A stretch of 64,000 nt of DNA from an uncultured Prevotellaceae bacterium (lineage in GTDB: Bacteria > Bacteroidota > Bacteroidia > Bacteroidales > Bacteroidaceae), in the NCBI GenBank assembly GCA_900316685.1, contig ONDS01000006.1, positions 84,060 through 148,059 of the forward strand, read 5' to 3'. The translations under genes were made by a program, and so were the position numbers. The notes below the pieces were generated by a model. The model was not told where the DNA came from. It did not search any database and saw nothing but the letters and a program-made list of their open reading frames with translations. Every line of letters begins with the position of its first letter. The first letter of the stretch is position 1. This document shows, in pieces, positions 1 to 7,903 of the stretch.

Positions 1-552
1 CGAGTATTGGGCGATCATCAACTTGTAATCGTCGAGCTTTCCCAACAAGTATGTATTGTAAAAATAGGTTCCCGTATATACCAAGGGCTTCTGCTTGTAA
101 GCACGTTCCACCAACCGCAAGAACTTGTGCAAAGAGTCGCAGAAAGCGGTGGTGCTCATACGCGAAGGTTTCTCTTCCACGTCAATCATAGGGATGAGGT
201 CCTGGTCGCCTGGCCTGCACTGACTCATGAAATGACGCAGCTGAACCTCCTGGTCGATGTGGGCGTGGTAATAGTGATAACTGCCTACCTTTAGGCCATA
301 CTTACGGGCGTAGTCCATGTTTTTCTTATAGGTGGCGTCGATGGTCAGCTTGCCTTCCGTGGCCTTGAAGTAGACATACGATTGGTGGCTGTTGTTGCCC
401 AAGGTTTCCCAGAACACCTCGCCTTGGTAATGGCTCATGTCCAACCCGTGAATATGGTTGCAAGTATCCTCACACTGAACGCCCGCATTTTGTGCGGATA
501 CGGACAGTGCGTGCATGAAAAATACGATGGATACAAAGAGTAGTCGTATCAT
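1..552 (-). CDS. GH25 family lysozyme (muramidase), C-terminus outside window
   Basis: The first 184 residues are present and the gene runs off the left edge. Residues 1-20 form a signal peptide ending VSA, with Gln as the first mature residue. The GH25 pattern is clear: GLDMSHYQG at about 36-44 with the conserved Asp38, YFKATEG at 61-67, SYHYYH at 91-96 and PMIDVEE at 121-127, which supplies the DxE acidic pair (Asp124, Glu126). The family cleaves the beta-1,4 bond between N-acetylmuramic acid and N-acetylglucosamine in peptidoglycan. Export implies action in the periplasm or outside the cell, on its own wall or on other bacteria. Nothing downstream on its strand is visible. A near-consensus promoter lies directly upstream, so the message has almost no leader. 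Confidence 0.9.
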   Translation of the reverse strand, partial: MIRLLFVSIVFFMHALSVSAQNAGVQCEDTCNHIHGLDMSHYQGEVFWETLGNNSHQSYVYFKATEGKLTIDATYKKNMDYARKYGLKVGSYHYYHAHIDQEVQLRHFMSQCRPGDQDLIPMIDVEEKPSRMSTTAFCDSLHKFLRLVERAYKQKPLVYTGTYFYNTYLLGKLDDYKLMIAQYS

Positions 553-558
553 TTGAGT

Positions 559-686
559 GCAAAGGTAATGCAAATCGAGCGGAGAACAAAATAAACTCGT
601 TTATTTTTTATCCCGAGATGCAGCTTTCCTTATGCAAAGGTAATGCAAATCGAGCGGAGAACAAAATAAACTCGTTTATTTTTTAT
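559..686. repeat. 53-bp direct repeat, two copies, each containing the promoter
   Basis: An identical 53-bp block occurs at 559-611 and 634-686, 75 bp apart. Each copy contains the whole promoter (TACCTTTG at 560-567 and 635-642; TTTG at 587-590 and 662-665) and the 9-2-9 palindrome upstream of it. The second copy therefore gives a second potential start about 75 bases upstream of the first. Confidence 0.85.
560..590 (-). promoter_or_regulatory. Bacteroidetes-type promoter of the GH25 gene
   Basis: Read on the minus strand this is TTTG (587-590), a 19-base spacer, then TACCTTTG (560-567), matching the TTTG-N19-TAnnTTTG consensus. The start codon (550-552) is only about 8 bases past the -7 box, so the leader would be a few bases at most. 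A palindrome with arms AAAATAAAC / GTTTATTTT and a 2-base centre (588-607) covers the -33 box and could be an operator. Confidence 0.7.
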
Positions 687-700
687 ACCTATAATATTTT

Positions 701-1004
701 TTCACCTTTTCCAAATCAAGCAAACTTCTTCTCCCCTCCTTTTCCAAAGCAAGCTAACATCTCCCCTCCTTTTCCAAAGCAAGCCAACATCTCCTCTCCT
801 TTTCCAAATCAAGCAAACTTTTCCCCTCCTTTTCCAAAGGAGGGGCAGGGGTGGTTTGTAAAACAATGTCCCAACCTCTTTCCCATCTCCCTCCCTTTGG
901 GAGGGCTGGGGTGGGTATTCAAAGGAGGGGCAGGGGTGGTTTGTAAAAACAATGTCCCAACCTCTTTCTCCATTCCCTCCCTTTGGGAGGGCCGGGGTGG
1001 GTAT
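701..1004. repeat. 30-bp tandem repeat followed by G/C-rich palindromic repeats
   Basis: Units of exactly 30 bp start at 701, 731, 761, 791 and 821, each built on CTCCTTTTCCAAAGCAAGC with small changes; the last is cut short. From 823 the pattern turns into a palindrome (CCCCTCC/GGAGGGG around TTTTCCAAA), then related blocks CCTCCCTTTGGGAGG at 890-904 and 975-991, each followed by a G-rich AGGGGTGGTTTG-like or TGGGGTGGG arm. The same block recurs at 36.85-36.94 kb, so it is dispersed. The stretch 553-1004 holds no gene I can support. Confidence 0.8.
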
Positions 1005-1841
1005 CTATTCTTCAATCTCCGACAGGCTCGTAGCCATGCTGTGCATCAGGCTGCGCACACTCTCACTCGGCGAATAAGGAAAATAAAGATTGGTGCGGCG
1101 GATGCCTCGAAGCCACTGACGGGAGTTGTTGAAAAGAAAACCGCCACTCACCTGGCGGAAATTCCATTCCGAGGAGGAATAGCGACCGATGTCGACCATG
1201 CAGGAAAGGGCCAAACGACCGGCTTTGGGATCTTCTTCCTTCATGAAGGGTATCTCGATGACCTCGAAACCGAAACATTGACATAAGATGCTGCCTTGCA
1301 ACTGCATGAAACGGGGAAGGTTCACAAGGTCGAGCCATGACTCCAGTTTCACGAAGTCGACATGGTTGCCTTCTTGGCGCAGGGCCAATCCCAAATCGAT
1401 GATACCGCGCAGACAGAATCCCGACAACATCATGTCGCACACATTGCGCATGAGAATGAGGAACAACCGGCGTGTCTCGGGCGTGCTCTCATACAGCTCC
1501 TTATCCGACAGCTCCTCGAAGGCTCGCTTGGGACGGGAGGAATGTAAATGGATGGCATCTACTGCGTAACGCTCATCAAAGGTGGGGATGACGAACTGGC
1601 GCAAGCGGATGCGTATCTCGTCGGCCAACTGACTGGGGAAATGCTGAAACTCGGAGAGGTTGTTGTTCATGCCCTTGCCTAAGTAATCCAGCACCTCATG
1701 GTCCTCGGCCATGGTCACCAGACGGTTCCACTTGAACAGCGACATCACTTCCAGATGGACAGGAAGGCCGAATGCTCCATTGCCCAACAAACGGATCAAC
1801 TGCTGGGCGACTATAGTATCCAATATGCCAATTCGTTTCAT
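1005..1841 (-). CDS. Conserved hypothetical protein, possibly nucleotidyltransferase-like
   Basis: A 278-residue soluble protein without signal peptide or membrane segment. Its start overlaps the stop of the NhaC-type antiporter gene by four bases (ATGA), so it is translated in the same operon. The middle and C-terminal part (a helical stretch with HVDFVKLESWLDLVNL, then a long Leu-rich segment) is reminiscent of the C-terminal half of the Bacteroidetes nucleotidyltransferase family PF14907, but I see no GS or DxD nucleotidyltransferase motif, so any catalytic role is doubtful. The coupling to hexuronate genes may be incidental. The gene stops just before the repeat block at 701-1004. I do not recognise its function. 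Confidence 0.55.
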   Translation of the reverse strand: MKRIGILDTIVAQQLIRLLGNGAFGLPVHLEVMSLFKWNRLVTMAEDHEVLDYLGKGMNNNLSEFQHFPSQLADEIRIRLRQFVIPTFDERYAVDAIHLHSSRPKRAFEELSDKELYESTPETRRLFLILMRNVCDMMLSGFCLRGIIDLGLALRQEGNHVDFVKLESWLDLVNLPRFMQLQGSILCQCFGFEVIEIPFMKEEDPKAGRLALSCMVDIGRYSSSEWNFRQVSGGFLFNNSRQWLRGIRRTNLYFPYSPSESVRSLMHSMATSLSEIEE

Positions 1842-3118
1842 GAATATTTACGGGGATAACGTAAGATGATAGACAATAGGGCAATCACACCCAATGCCAT
1901 GGGATAATAGAGGTAGGGCACAATCTCGATAGGGTTGAGCTGGACCAAACCGGCGGCCATCAGAACCTGGGCTCCATAAGGCAACAATCCCTGAACCACG
2001 CAGGAGAAGGTGTCGAGAATACTTGCGCACTTGCGGTTGTCGATGCCGTAGCGGTCGCCGATCTCCTTGGAGATACCTCCTACGGCGAGGATGGCGACGG
2101 TATTGTTGGCCGTACATAGGTCGGTTACACTCACCAAGGCGGCAATAGACAATTCGGCGCCTCGCTTGCCATGCACACGACGGGTGAGCTTGCTTATCAG
2201 ATAGTCGATGCCTCCGTTCACACGGATAATCTCCAACATGCCTCCGGCCATCATCGTGATGATGATCAACTCGCCCATGCCGGAGATGCCTGTGCCCATG
2301 GCTCCCAACCAACCATAGATGTCGAAGCTGCCGTCGAGGATGCCCACCAAGCCGGTGAGGAACAAACCGGTCATCAATACAGCCATGATGTTCATGCCCA
2401 TGATGGCGAGCACCAGGACGATGAGGTAGGGTAGGATCTTGGCATAGTGCACCTCGGCCCCACTGACGGGCTCGGGTATGGATGTGCCAAGAAGGAAATA
2501 CAGTACCAGAATGAGCATCGCCGCGGGCAACACAATATATAGGTTGACACGGAACTTGTCGCTCAGCTTGCATCGCTGCGTAGAGGTGGCCACGATGGTG
2601 GTGTCGGAGATGAACGATAGGTTGTCGCCAAAGAAGGAACCACCCACCACGACAGCCACAAGCAGGGCCATGCTGCTGCCGGTGCTTTGCGACAGACCCA
2701 TGGCGATGGGCGACAGGGCGGCGATGGTGCCTACACTCGTGCCTACTGAGAAAGAGATGAAACAGGCTGCGATGAACAGGCCGGGGAGGAGCATGTTGCT
2801 GGGCAACACCTCTAAGGCAAGGCCTACAGTGGCATCCACGGCACCCATCTCCTTGGCACTATTGGCGAAGGCTCCCGCCATCACGAAAATCCACAGCATG
2901 AGCATCATGTTGTCAGTGGCGGCACCACGGCTATAGTGCTGGATGCGCTTGGCCAATGGAAAACCGCCACTGATGGCTATGGCATAGGCACTCGATAGCA
3001 TGAACGCAACGGTGAGAGGTACCTTGTAAAAGTCACCTGCAAGGATGGATGTCAGCAAGTATAGCACGACAAACACCAACAATGGGCTCAACGCCATCAG
3101 TCCCTTCTTATCGCTCAT
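1838..3118 (-). CDS. nhaC: NhaC-family Na+/H+ antiporter
   Basis: A 426-residue polytopic membrane protein with roughly ten to twelve hydrophobic helices. The NhaC/ArsB-like signatures are GTSVGTIAALSPIAMG at about 126-141 and GGSFFGDNLSFISDTTI at 159-175, with a second inverted-repeat-like set near 300-330 (SVTDLCTANNTVAI). The family exchanges Na+ for H+, and some members carry organic acids with Na+. It follows uxaA on the same strand, with a heptanucleotide repeat array in the 106-bp gap, and overlaps the next gene by four bases. The position behind hexuronate genes suggests a role in ion balance or substrate exchange during uronate growth, which is inference. Confidence 0.85.
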   Translation of the reverse strand: MSDKKGLMALSPLLVFVVLYLLTSILAGDFYKVPLTVAFMLSSAYAIAISGGFPLAKRIQHYSRGAATDNMMLMLWIFVMAGAFANSAKEMGAVDATVGLALEVLPSNMLLPGLFIAACFISFSVGTSVGTIAALSPIAMGLSQSTGSSMALLVAVVVGGSFFGDNLSFISDTTIVATSTQRCKLSDKFRVNLYIVLPAAMLILVLYFLLGTSIPEPVSGAEVHYAKILPYLIVLVLAIMGMNIMAVLMTGLFLTGLVGILDGSFDIYGWLGAMGTGISGMGELIIITMMAGGMLEIIRVNGGIDYLISKLTRRVHGKRGAELSIAALVSVTDLCTANNTVAILAVGGISKEIGDRYGIDNRKCASILDTFSCVVQGLLPYGAQVLMAAGLVQLNPIEIVPYLYYPMALGVIALLSIILRYPRKYS

Positions 3119-3141
3119 TTTTATCTCACTTCACACCATTC

Positions 3142-3225
3142 AACACTCAACACTCAACACTGAACACTCAACACTGAACACTCAACACTGAACACTGAAC
3201 ACTGAACACTGAACACTCAACACTC
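3142..3225. repeat. Heptanucleotide array, 12 units of AACACTC/AACACTG
   Basis: Twelve consecutive 7-bp units (minus-strand reading GTGTTGA/GTGTTCA) begin at the stop codon of uxaA and fill most of the gap to the antiporter gene. Only the seventh base varies (C or G). Unit number is likely variable by slippage. Confidence 0.9.
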
Positions 3226-4717
3226 ACAACGTTACACCATTCTTGAAAATGGAAATCTCGCGGTAGCCGTTCTCTTCGTTGCGCGTGGGCTCGCCACTGG
3301 CCACGGCCAACACCTTGTCGACGAACTTGTCGAGTAAGGCAGGCATGGGGGTGCCCGACACCAACTCTCCGGCATTGAAGTCTATCCAGTTGGGCTTGCG
3401 CGTGAAAAGGTCGTTGTTCGTAGATATCTTCATCGTGGGGATGAAGGTGCCGAAGGGGGTACCTCGACCGGTGGTGAACAGCACAATCTGACAACCAGCG
3501 GCTGCCAGGGCGGTAGCGGCGACAAGGTCGTTGCCGGGGGCCGACAGCAGGTTCAGACCGTGGGATTGCAGGCGGTCGCCATACATAAGCACACCCTGAA
3601 CAGGGGCACGCCCGCATTTCTGCGTACAACCCAAGGCCTTGTCCTCCAAGGTGGAGATACCGCCGGCTTTGTTGCCCGGCGAGGGATTCTCGCCTACGGG
3701 CTCGCCATGGCTGAGGAAATATTCCTTGAAGTCGTTGATAAGATGGACGGTCCGCTCAAACAGCTCTTCGTTGACGCAACGATTCATCAAAATAGTCTCG
3801 GCACCGAACATCTCGGGCACTTCGGTGAGGATGGAGGTGCCGCCACGGGCTACCAGGAAATCGGAGAACTCGCCGACAAGGGGGTTGGCGGTGATGCCGC
3901 TGAAACCATCGCTGCCTCCGCACTTCAGACCCACACGGAGCATGCTCAATGGGCAGGGGGTGCGCTCGTCCTTCGAGGCTTCGGCATACAACTCGCGAAG
4001 CAGGGCCAAGCCGGCTTCCATCTCGTCGCCTTCCACCTTCTGAGTCACCATGAGCTTCACTCGCTTGGGATCGTAGTCGCCCAAGAGTTTCATAAACTCT
4101 TCGGGTTGGTTGTTCTCGCATCCCAAACCGAGTACCAACACGCCACCGGCATTGGGATGGAGCACGATGTCGCGCAACACCTTGCGGGTGTTCTCATGGT
4201 CGCCACTGAGCTGGCTGCATCCATAATTATGGTGCCACGCATGTACGGCATCGATGCCTTTACACTGCGTCTCTTTCTCCAGGGCCGCGGCAAGGCGCTC
4301 GGCAATGCCGTTGACGCAGCCTACCGTGGGTACAATCCATATCTCGTTGCGAACGCCCACCTCGCCGTTGGCGCGGCGGTAACCCATGAAGGTGCGCTCG
4401 TCGGCTTTGCTCTCAAATTTCTCTTCCACAGGATGATATTCATAGGTCAGAGTGCCGGAAAGGTTGGTCTTCAGGTTGTTCTCGTTAACCCACATGCCGG
4501 CTTTCAAGTCTTCACGGGCATGACCGATGGGATAACCGTATTTGATAATGTCGGTGCCTGCCACCACATCCTCGAGCAACACTTTATGACCGGCAGGGGT
4601 GTCCTGAAGCAGCACAGTCTGCTTACCATCCAGGTCTATCACTTCTCCTTTCGAAAAGGCTCGGAGGCATACCACCACATTGTCGGCGGGATTGATCTTG
4701 ATAAATGATTTGTTCAT
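3224..4717 (-). CDS. uxaA: Altronate dehydratase UxaA
   Basis: A 497-residue protein, the usual length of full UxaA (about 495). It dehydrates D-altronate to 2-keto-3-deoxy-D-gluconate in the galacturonate branch of hexuronate catabolism, in the cytosol. The N-terminal about 95 residues look like the SAF domain, and the rest is the altronate/galactarate dehydratase core, with conserved stretches GCSQLSGDHENT (about 167) and VLGLGCENNQPEEF (about 200) supplying Cys/His residues probably used for the metal centre. It lies 126 bp after the LacI-type regulator on the same strand, and its product is the substrate of the divergently encoded KdgK. The oxidoreductase that makes altronate (uxaB) is 33 kb away. 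Confidence 0.95.
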   Translation of the reverse strand: MNKSFIKINPADNVVVCLRAFSKGEVIDLDGKQTVLLQDTPAGHKVLLEDVVAGTDIIKYGYPIGHAREDLKAGMWVNENNLKTNLSGTLTYEYHPVEEKFESKADERTFMGYRRANGEVGVRNEIWIVPTVGCVNGIAERLAAALEKETQCKGIDAVHAWHHNYGCSQLSGDHENTRKVLRDIVLHPNAGGVLVLGLGCENNQPEEFMKLLGDYDPKRVKLMVTQKVEGDEMEAGLALLRELYAEASKDERTPCPLSMLRVGLKCGGSDGFSGITANPLVGEFSDFLVARGGTSILTEVPEMFGAETILMNRCVNEELFERTVHLINDFKEYFLSHGEPVGENPSPGNKAGGISTLEDKALGCTQKCGRAPVQGVLMYGDRLQSHGLNLLSAPGNDLVAATALAAAGCQIVLFTTGRGTPFGTFIPTMKISTNNDLFTRKPNWIDFNAGELVSGTPMPALLDKFVDKVLAVASGEPTRNEENGYREISIFKNGVTL

Positions 4718-4771
4718 AGTTAGTTGTATTTTGTATTTGTATTTCTTATTTCGTATTTGTTGTGAACTATT

Positions 4772-4834
4772 CTCTCACCCCTCACTTCTCACCCCTAACC
4801 TCTCACCTCTCACCTCTCACCTCTCACTTCTCAC
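4772..4834. repeat. Heptanucleotide array, nine units of YYCTCAC type
   Basis: Nine 7-bp units (mostly CTCTCAC; minus strand GTGAGAG) lie between the LacI-type gene stop and the uxaA start. One unit is degenerate (CCCTAAC). Same period, and a similar GTG-containing unit, as the array at 3142-3225. Confidence 0.85.
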
Positions 4835-4843
4835 ATCATGCCC

Positions 4844-5911
4844 CTAAATCATTGTTCGCTGATAGAAGTCTACATTCTCCTTGTACAACACCTCGATGGG
4901 CATGTAATTCACGGGTGTCACCTCGGTCTTCAGAACAATGGCGCGGAAAAGCACTTCTACACAATAATAGCCTTGCATGAAGGCATGCTGCGCTATAAGG
5001 AAAGAGATGCTGCCTGATTTCAGGCACTTGGCGTTCTTCTGCACCATGTCGTAGCCGGCTATCTGCACATCACGACGGTTGGTGCGCAAAAGGAAGTCGC
5101 CCACAATATGTGCCTTGGAACAGAAAGTGATGCAGTGGTGGGTCTTGGGGTGCGACTTGAAATATTGTTCCAATATAGGGGCGTAACGCTTACGACCCTC
5201 GTCGGCAAGAGGCAATTCCACTTCGTTGATGCTCACCTGGGGATAGTGGTCTTTCATGTAATGACGGAAACCCACCTCACGGTTCTCCTGCTGCTTGCTG
5301 GCTACACGACCGTTCAAGGTCTGTTTCATCAACATCACCTCTGTCTCGCCCTTGGCGAGCAACATCAGCATCTTCGCGGCGAAGTAACCACTCGACAAAG
5401 AGTCCTGACCGTAAAACGACAGGGGCTGGAGGTCGGGCATATAGGAGTCAAGGAGAACAAAGGGGATGTCGCGCTCGTGCAACTGGTCGGTGAAACGCTG
5501 GGTCAGCTCAAACTGGTCGGGAACGATGACCACTCCATCGGGATCAAAGGATAAGCATTCCTGGCAAACCTCTTCGAAGGTCTCACGGTGCAAACGCTTA
5601 TAATAGAGCATCTTCACATCGATATGGAAATCGCGACGGGCTTCGCAGGCATGCATGGCTCCTTCTTCTATTTCCTCCCAATAGGCCTCGGAGGCATGCT
5701 TGGGCATGATGCAATAAAAAGTGTATGAACGGTTGTAAGCTAAAGCGCTGGCGTACATGTTGGGCTGGTAATTCATCTCTTCTAAAGCCCGATTCACCTT
5801 CTCCAAGGCTGATGGCGACACGTTCGGACGTTGATGCAACACCCTGTCGACAGTTCCGACGCTCACACCTGCTCGCTCGGCTATATCTTTGATCCTGATT
5901 TTCTTTTTCAT
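4844..5911 (-). CDS. LacI-family transcriptional regulator of hexuronate genes
   Basis: A 355-residue regulator. Residues 3-55 form the LacI helix-turn-helix (IKDIAERAGVSVGTVDRVL) and hinge helix; the rest is a periplasmic-binding-protein-like effector domain. LacI proteins bind DNA as dimers and release it when a sugar effector binds. It is transcribed away from kdgK-eda, upstream of uxaA and the antiporter gene, so it probably controls both arms; a 2-keto-3-deoxygluconate or hexuronate effector is plausible but not shown by the sequence. Two palindromes in the 188-bp divergent gap are candidate operators. The start was chosen because the helix-turn-helix begins at residue 5. Confidence 0.9.
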   Translation of the reverse strand: MKKKIRIKDIAERAGVSVGTVDRVLHQRPNVSPSALEKVNRALEEMNYQPNMYASALAYNRSYTFYCIMPKHASEAYWEEIEEGAMHACEARRDFHIDVKMLYYKRLHRETFEEVCQECLSFDPDGVVIVPDQFELTQRFTDQLHERDIPFVLLDSYMPDLQPLSFYGQDSLSSGYFAAKMLMLLAKGETEVMLMKQTLNGRVASKQQENREVGFRHYMKDHYPQVSINEVELPLADEGRKRYAPILEQYFKSHPKTHHCITFCSKAHIVGDFLLRTNRRDVQIAGYDMVQKNAKCLKSGSISFLIAQHAFMQGYYCVEVLFRAIVLKTEVTPVNYMPIEVLYKENVDFYQRTMI

Positions 5912-5943
5912 CTCTGTTTTACCTGTTCGCTACTTAAACAGTG

Positions 5944-5982
5944 CAAATGTACGCAAAAATATACAATTGTGCGAATGCACAA
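5944..5982 (-). promoter_or_regulatory. Minus-strand promoter and weak palindrome upstream of the LacI gene
   Basis: CAAATGTA at 5944-5951 (TACATTTG on the minus strand) fits the TAnnTTTG -7 box, and a second match lies at 5954-5961. A palindrome TTGTGC-GAAT-GCACAA at 5967-5982 would sit near the -33 region and may be an autoregulatory operator. No clear -33 box was found. Confidence 0.5.
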
Positions 5983-6021
5983 GACAACTTTTTTACAAAA
6001 ATGACTTTTTTCTCCATTTTG

Positions 6022-6053
6022 TTTCGTGATTCACGAAAATATGCGTATTTTTG
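6022..6053 (+). promoter_or_regulatory. Operator palindrome and -7 box for kdgK-eda
   Basis: TTTCGTGATTCACGAAA at 6022-6038 is a perfect 8-1-8 palindrome, the size and symmetry of a LacI-family operator. It lies directly upstream of TATTTTTG (6046-6053), a match to the TAnnTTTG -7 box, so a bound repressor would block the promoter. The leader to the kdgK start is about 40 bases. Confidence 0.65.
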
Positions 6054-6099
6054 TAGACGAAAAGAAACAAACAATTTAAAAATTTAAAATCAACAAAAC

Positions 6100-7125
6100 A
6101 TGGCAAAAGTAGTAACCTTGGGTGAGATCATGCTCCGCTTGTCGTCACCTGGACAGAAAAGATTTGTGCAAAGTGAATTCTTCGACGTTGTATACGGCGG
6201 AGGAGAGGCCAATGTGGCCGTCAGCGCTGCAAACTATGGACACGATGCTTACTTCGTGACCAAGCTGCCTAAACATGAAATAGGGCAATGTGCCGTCAAT
6301 GCACTGCGCAAATATGGCGTCAACACGGAGTTCATAGCCAGAGGTGGCAACAGGGTGGGAATCTATTACCTGGAAACAGGTGCATCCATGCGACCCTCAA
6401 AGGTGATTTACGACCGTGCAGGAAGTTCCATAGCCGAGGCCGATCCCGAGGATTTCGATTTCGATAAAATCATGGAGGGCGCCGACTGGTTCCATTGGAG
6501 CGGCATCACTCCCGCCATCAGCGACAAGGCGGCGGAACTGACCCGATTGGCATGCGAGGCTGCAAAACGACATGGAGTGACGGTGAGCTGCGACCTTAAC
6601 TTCAGGAAAAAACTCTGGACTTCGGAGAAAGCTCAGAGCATCATGAAGCCGCTCATGAAATATGTGGATGTGTGCATAGGCAATGAGGAGGATGCTCAGC
6701 TGTGTCTCGGATTCAAACCCGAAGCCGATGTGGAAGGCGGAAAGACGGATGCCGAAGGATACTATGGCATCTTCAAGGGCATGATGGATACATTCGGATT
6801 CAAATATGTGGTCAGCACCCTGCGCGAGTCGTTCTCGGCTTCGCACAATGGATGGAAGGCGCTCATCTACAACGGTAAGGAATTCTATCAGAGCAAACGC
6901 TACGACATCATGCCTATCATCGACCGCGTGGGAGGTGGAGATTCCTTCTCGGGTGGTCTCATCCACGGTCTGCTCACTTATCCCGACAACCAGGGCAAGG
7001 CACTTGAATTTGCGGTGGCTGCATCGGCTTTGAAACATACCATTCCCGGCGATTTCAATCTCGTGTCGAAAGAGGAAGTGGAAAACCTGGCTGGTGGCGA
7101 CGCCTCAGGACGTGTACAAAGATAA
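6100..7125 (+). CDS. kdgK: 2-keto-3-deoxygluconate kinase KdgK (PfkB family)
   Basis: A 341-residue PfkB/ribokinase-fold sugar kinase that phosphorylates 2-keto-3-deoxygluconate (KDG) to KDPG with ATP. The N-terminal substrate motif [15 protein letters not shown] (about 31-45) and the C-terminal anion-hole and catalytic-base motif [12 protein letters not shown] (about 273-284) are intact. It is the first gene behind the operator palindrome and is followed after 14 bp by the KDPG aldolase gene, so KDG made by UxaA flows straight through the two enzymes. Assignment among PfkB kinases rests on this context as well as on overall resemblance. Confidence 0.92.
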   Translation: MAKVVTLGEIMLRLSSPGQKRFVQSEFFDVVYGGGEANVAVSAANYGHDAYFVTKLPKHEIGQCAVNALRKYGVNTEFIARGGNRVGIYYLETGASMRPSKVIYDRAGSSIAEADPEDFDFDKIMEGADWFHWSGITPAISDKAAELTRLACEAAKRHGVTVSCDLNFRKKLWTSEKAQSIMKPLMKYVDVCIGNEEDAQLCLGFKPEADVEGGKTDAEGYYGIFKGMMDTFGFKYVVSTLRESFSASHNGWKALIYNGKEFYQSKRYDIMPIIDRVGGGDSFSGGLIHGLLTYPDNQGKALEFAVAASALKHTIPGDFNLVSKEEVENLAGGDASGRVQR

Positions 7126-7139
7126 TACATTTCATAATT

Positions 7140-7811
7140 ATGGCAAGATTCAATAAAGTTCAAGTTATCACCGCCATGAAGGAAACGGGCATGGTGCCTG
7201 TGTTCTATCACAGCGATCCCGAGGTGGTGAAAAATGTGGTGAAAGCATGCTACGATGGTGGCGTCAGGGTGTTTGAATTTACGAACAGGGGCGACTTCGC
7301 CCATGAGGTGTTCGCTGAGGTCAATAAATGGATGATTGACAACTGCCCCGACATGATCATGGGCGTGGGAACAGTGGTTGACCCGGCTACGGCGGCCTTG
7401 TACCTGCAAATGGGGGCTAACTTCATCGTGGGACCGAACTTCAACCCCGCCATCTGCGAGGTGTGCAACAGACGACTGGTGCCCTATAGCCCGGGCTGCG
7501 GATCGGTGAGCGAAATCAACAACGCACAGGCCATGGGATGTGATGTCACCAAGGTCTTCCCGGCAGGCAACGTGGGCGGACCCTCGTTCGTCAAAAACGT
7601 CATGGCACCACTCAGGTGGTCGAACATCATGGTCACGGGTGGAGTTTCGCCCGACAAGGAAAACCTGGAAAACTGGATCAAGGCGGGAGTGCTGTGCGTG
7701 GGCATGGGCTCGAAACTGTTCCCAGCCGATGTGGTGAAAGCTAAGAACTGGCAGGCCATCACCGATAAATGCAAAGAGGCGTTGGGATATATCGCCAACG
7801 CACGTAAATAA
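7140..7811 (+). CDS. eda: KDPG/KHG aldolase Eda
   Basis: A 223-residue class I aldolase that splits 2-keto-3-deoxy-6-phosphogluconate into pyruvate and glyceraldehyde 3-phosphate. The Schiff-base lysine is in [11 protein letters not shown] (Lys about 138), and FEFTNRGDF (about 42-50) corresponds to the catalytic Glu region, where this subfamily reads FEFTNRG in place of the EvTlRt of the Escherichia coli enzyme. It is co-transcribed with kdgK and ends at a strong terminator, closing the hexuronate unit on the plus strand. Confidence 0.93.
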   Translation: MARFNKVQVITAMKETGMVPVFYHSDPEVVKNVVKACYDGGVRVFEFTNRGDFAHEVFAEVNKWMIDNCPDMIMGVGTVVDPATAALYLQMGANFIVGPNFNPAICEVCNRRLVPYSPGCGSVSEINNAQAMGCDVTKVFPAGNVGGPSFVKNVMAPLRWSNIMVTGGVSPDKENLENWIKAGVLCVGMGSKLFPADVVKAKNWQAITDKCKEALGYIANARK

Positions 7812-7820
7812 TATCATCTT

Positions 7821-7892
7821 AGGTCAGATTGCTCAGTCATCGCTTATAATCAATAGGGAAATGACGGGCAATCTGACCTATTTTCCTTTTTT
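7821..7892 (+). terminator. Intrinsic terminator after eda
   Basis: A perfect 12-bp stem (AGGTCAGATTGC at 7821-7832 with GCAATCTGACCT at 7868-7879) closes a 35-base loop and is followed by a T-rich run. The loop itself can pair GTCAT with ATGAC. Confidence 0.8.
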
Positions 7893-7903
7893 TATTATAT
7901 GTC

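Noticed and set aside
701-840. 30-bp repeats considered as a CRISPR array
   Set aside because: The units are directly abutting without spacers, and no cas gene is near.
618-1286. 222-codon frame across the repeats at 701-991
   Set aside because: Made of translated tandem repeats (PFPKQANISS) plus the antisense of the 1005-1841 gene.
3560-4708. Long open frame (382 codons) antisense to uxaA
   Set aside because: It mirrors the codon pattern of uxaA, is rich in His/Gly/Val without domain signs, and overlaps a certain gene completely.
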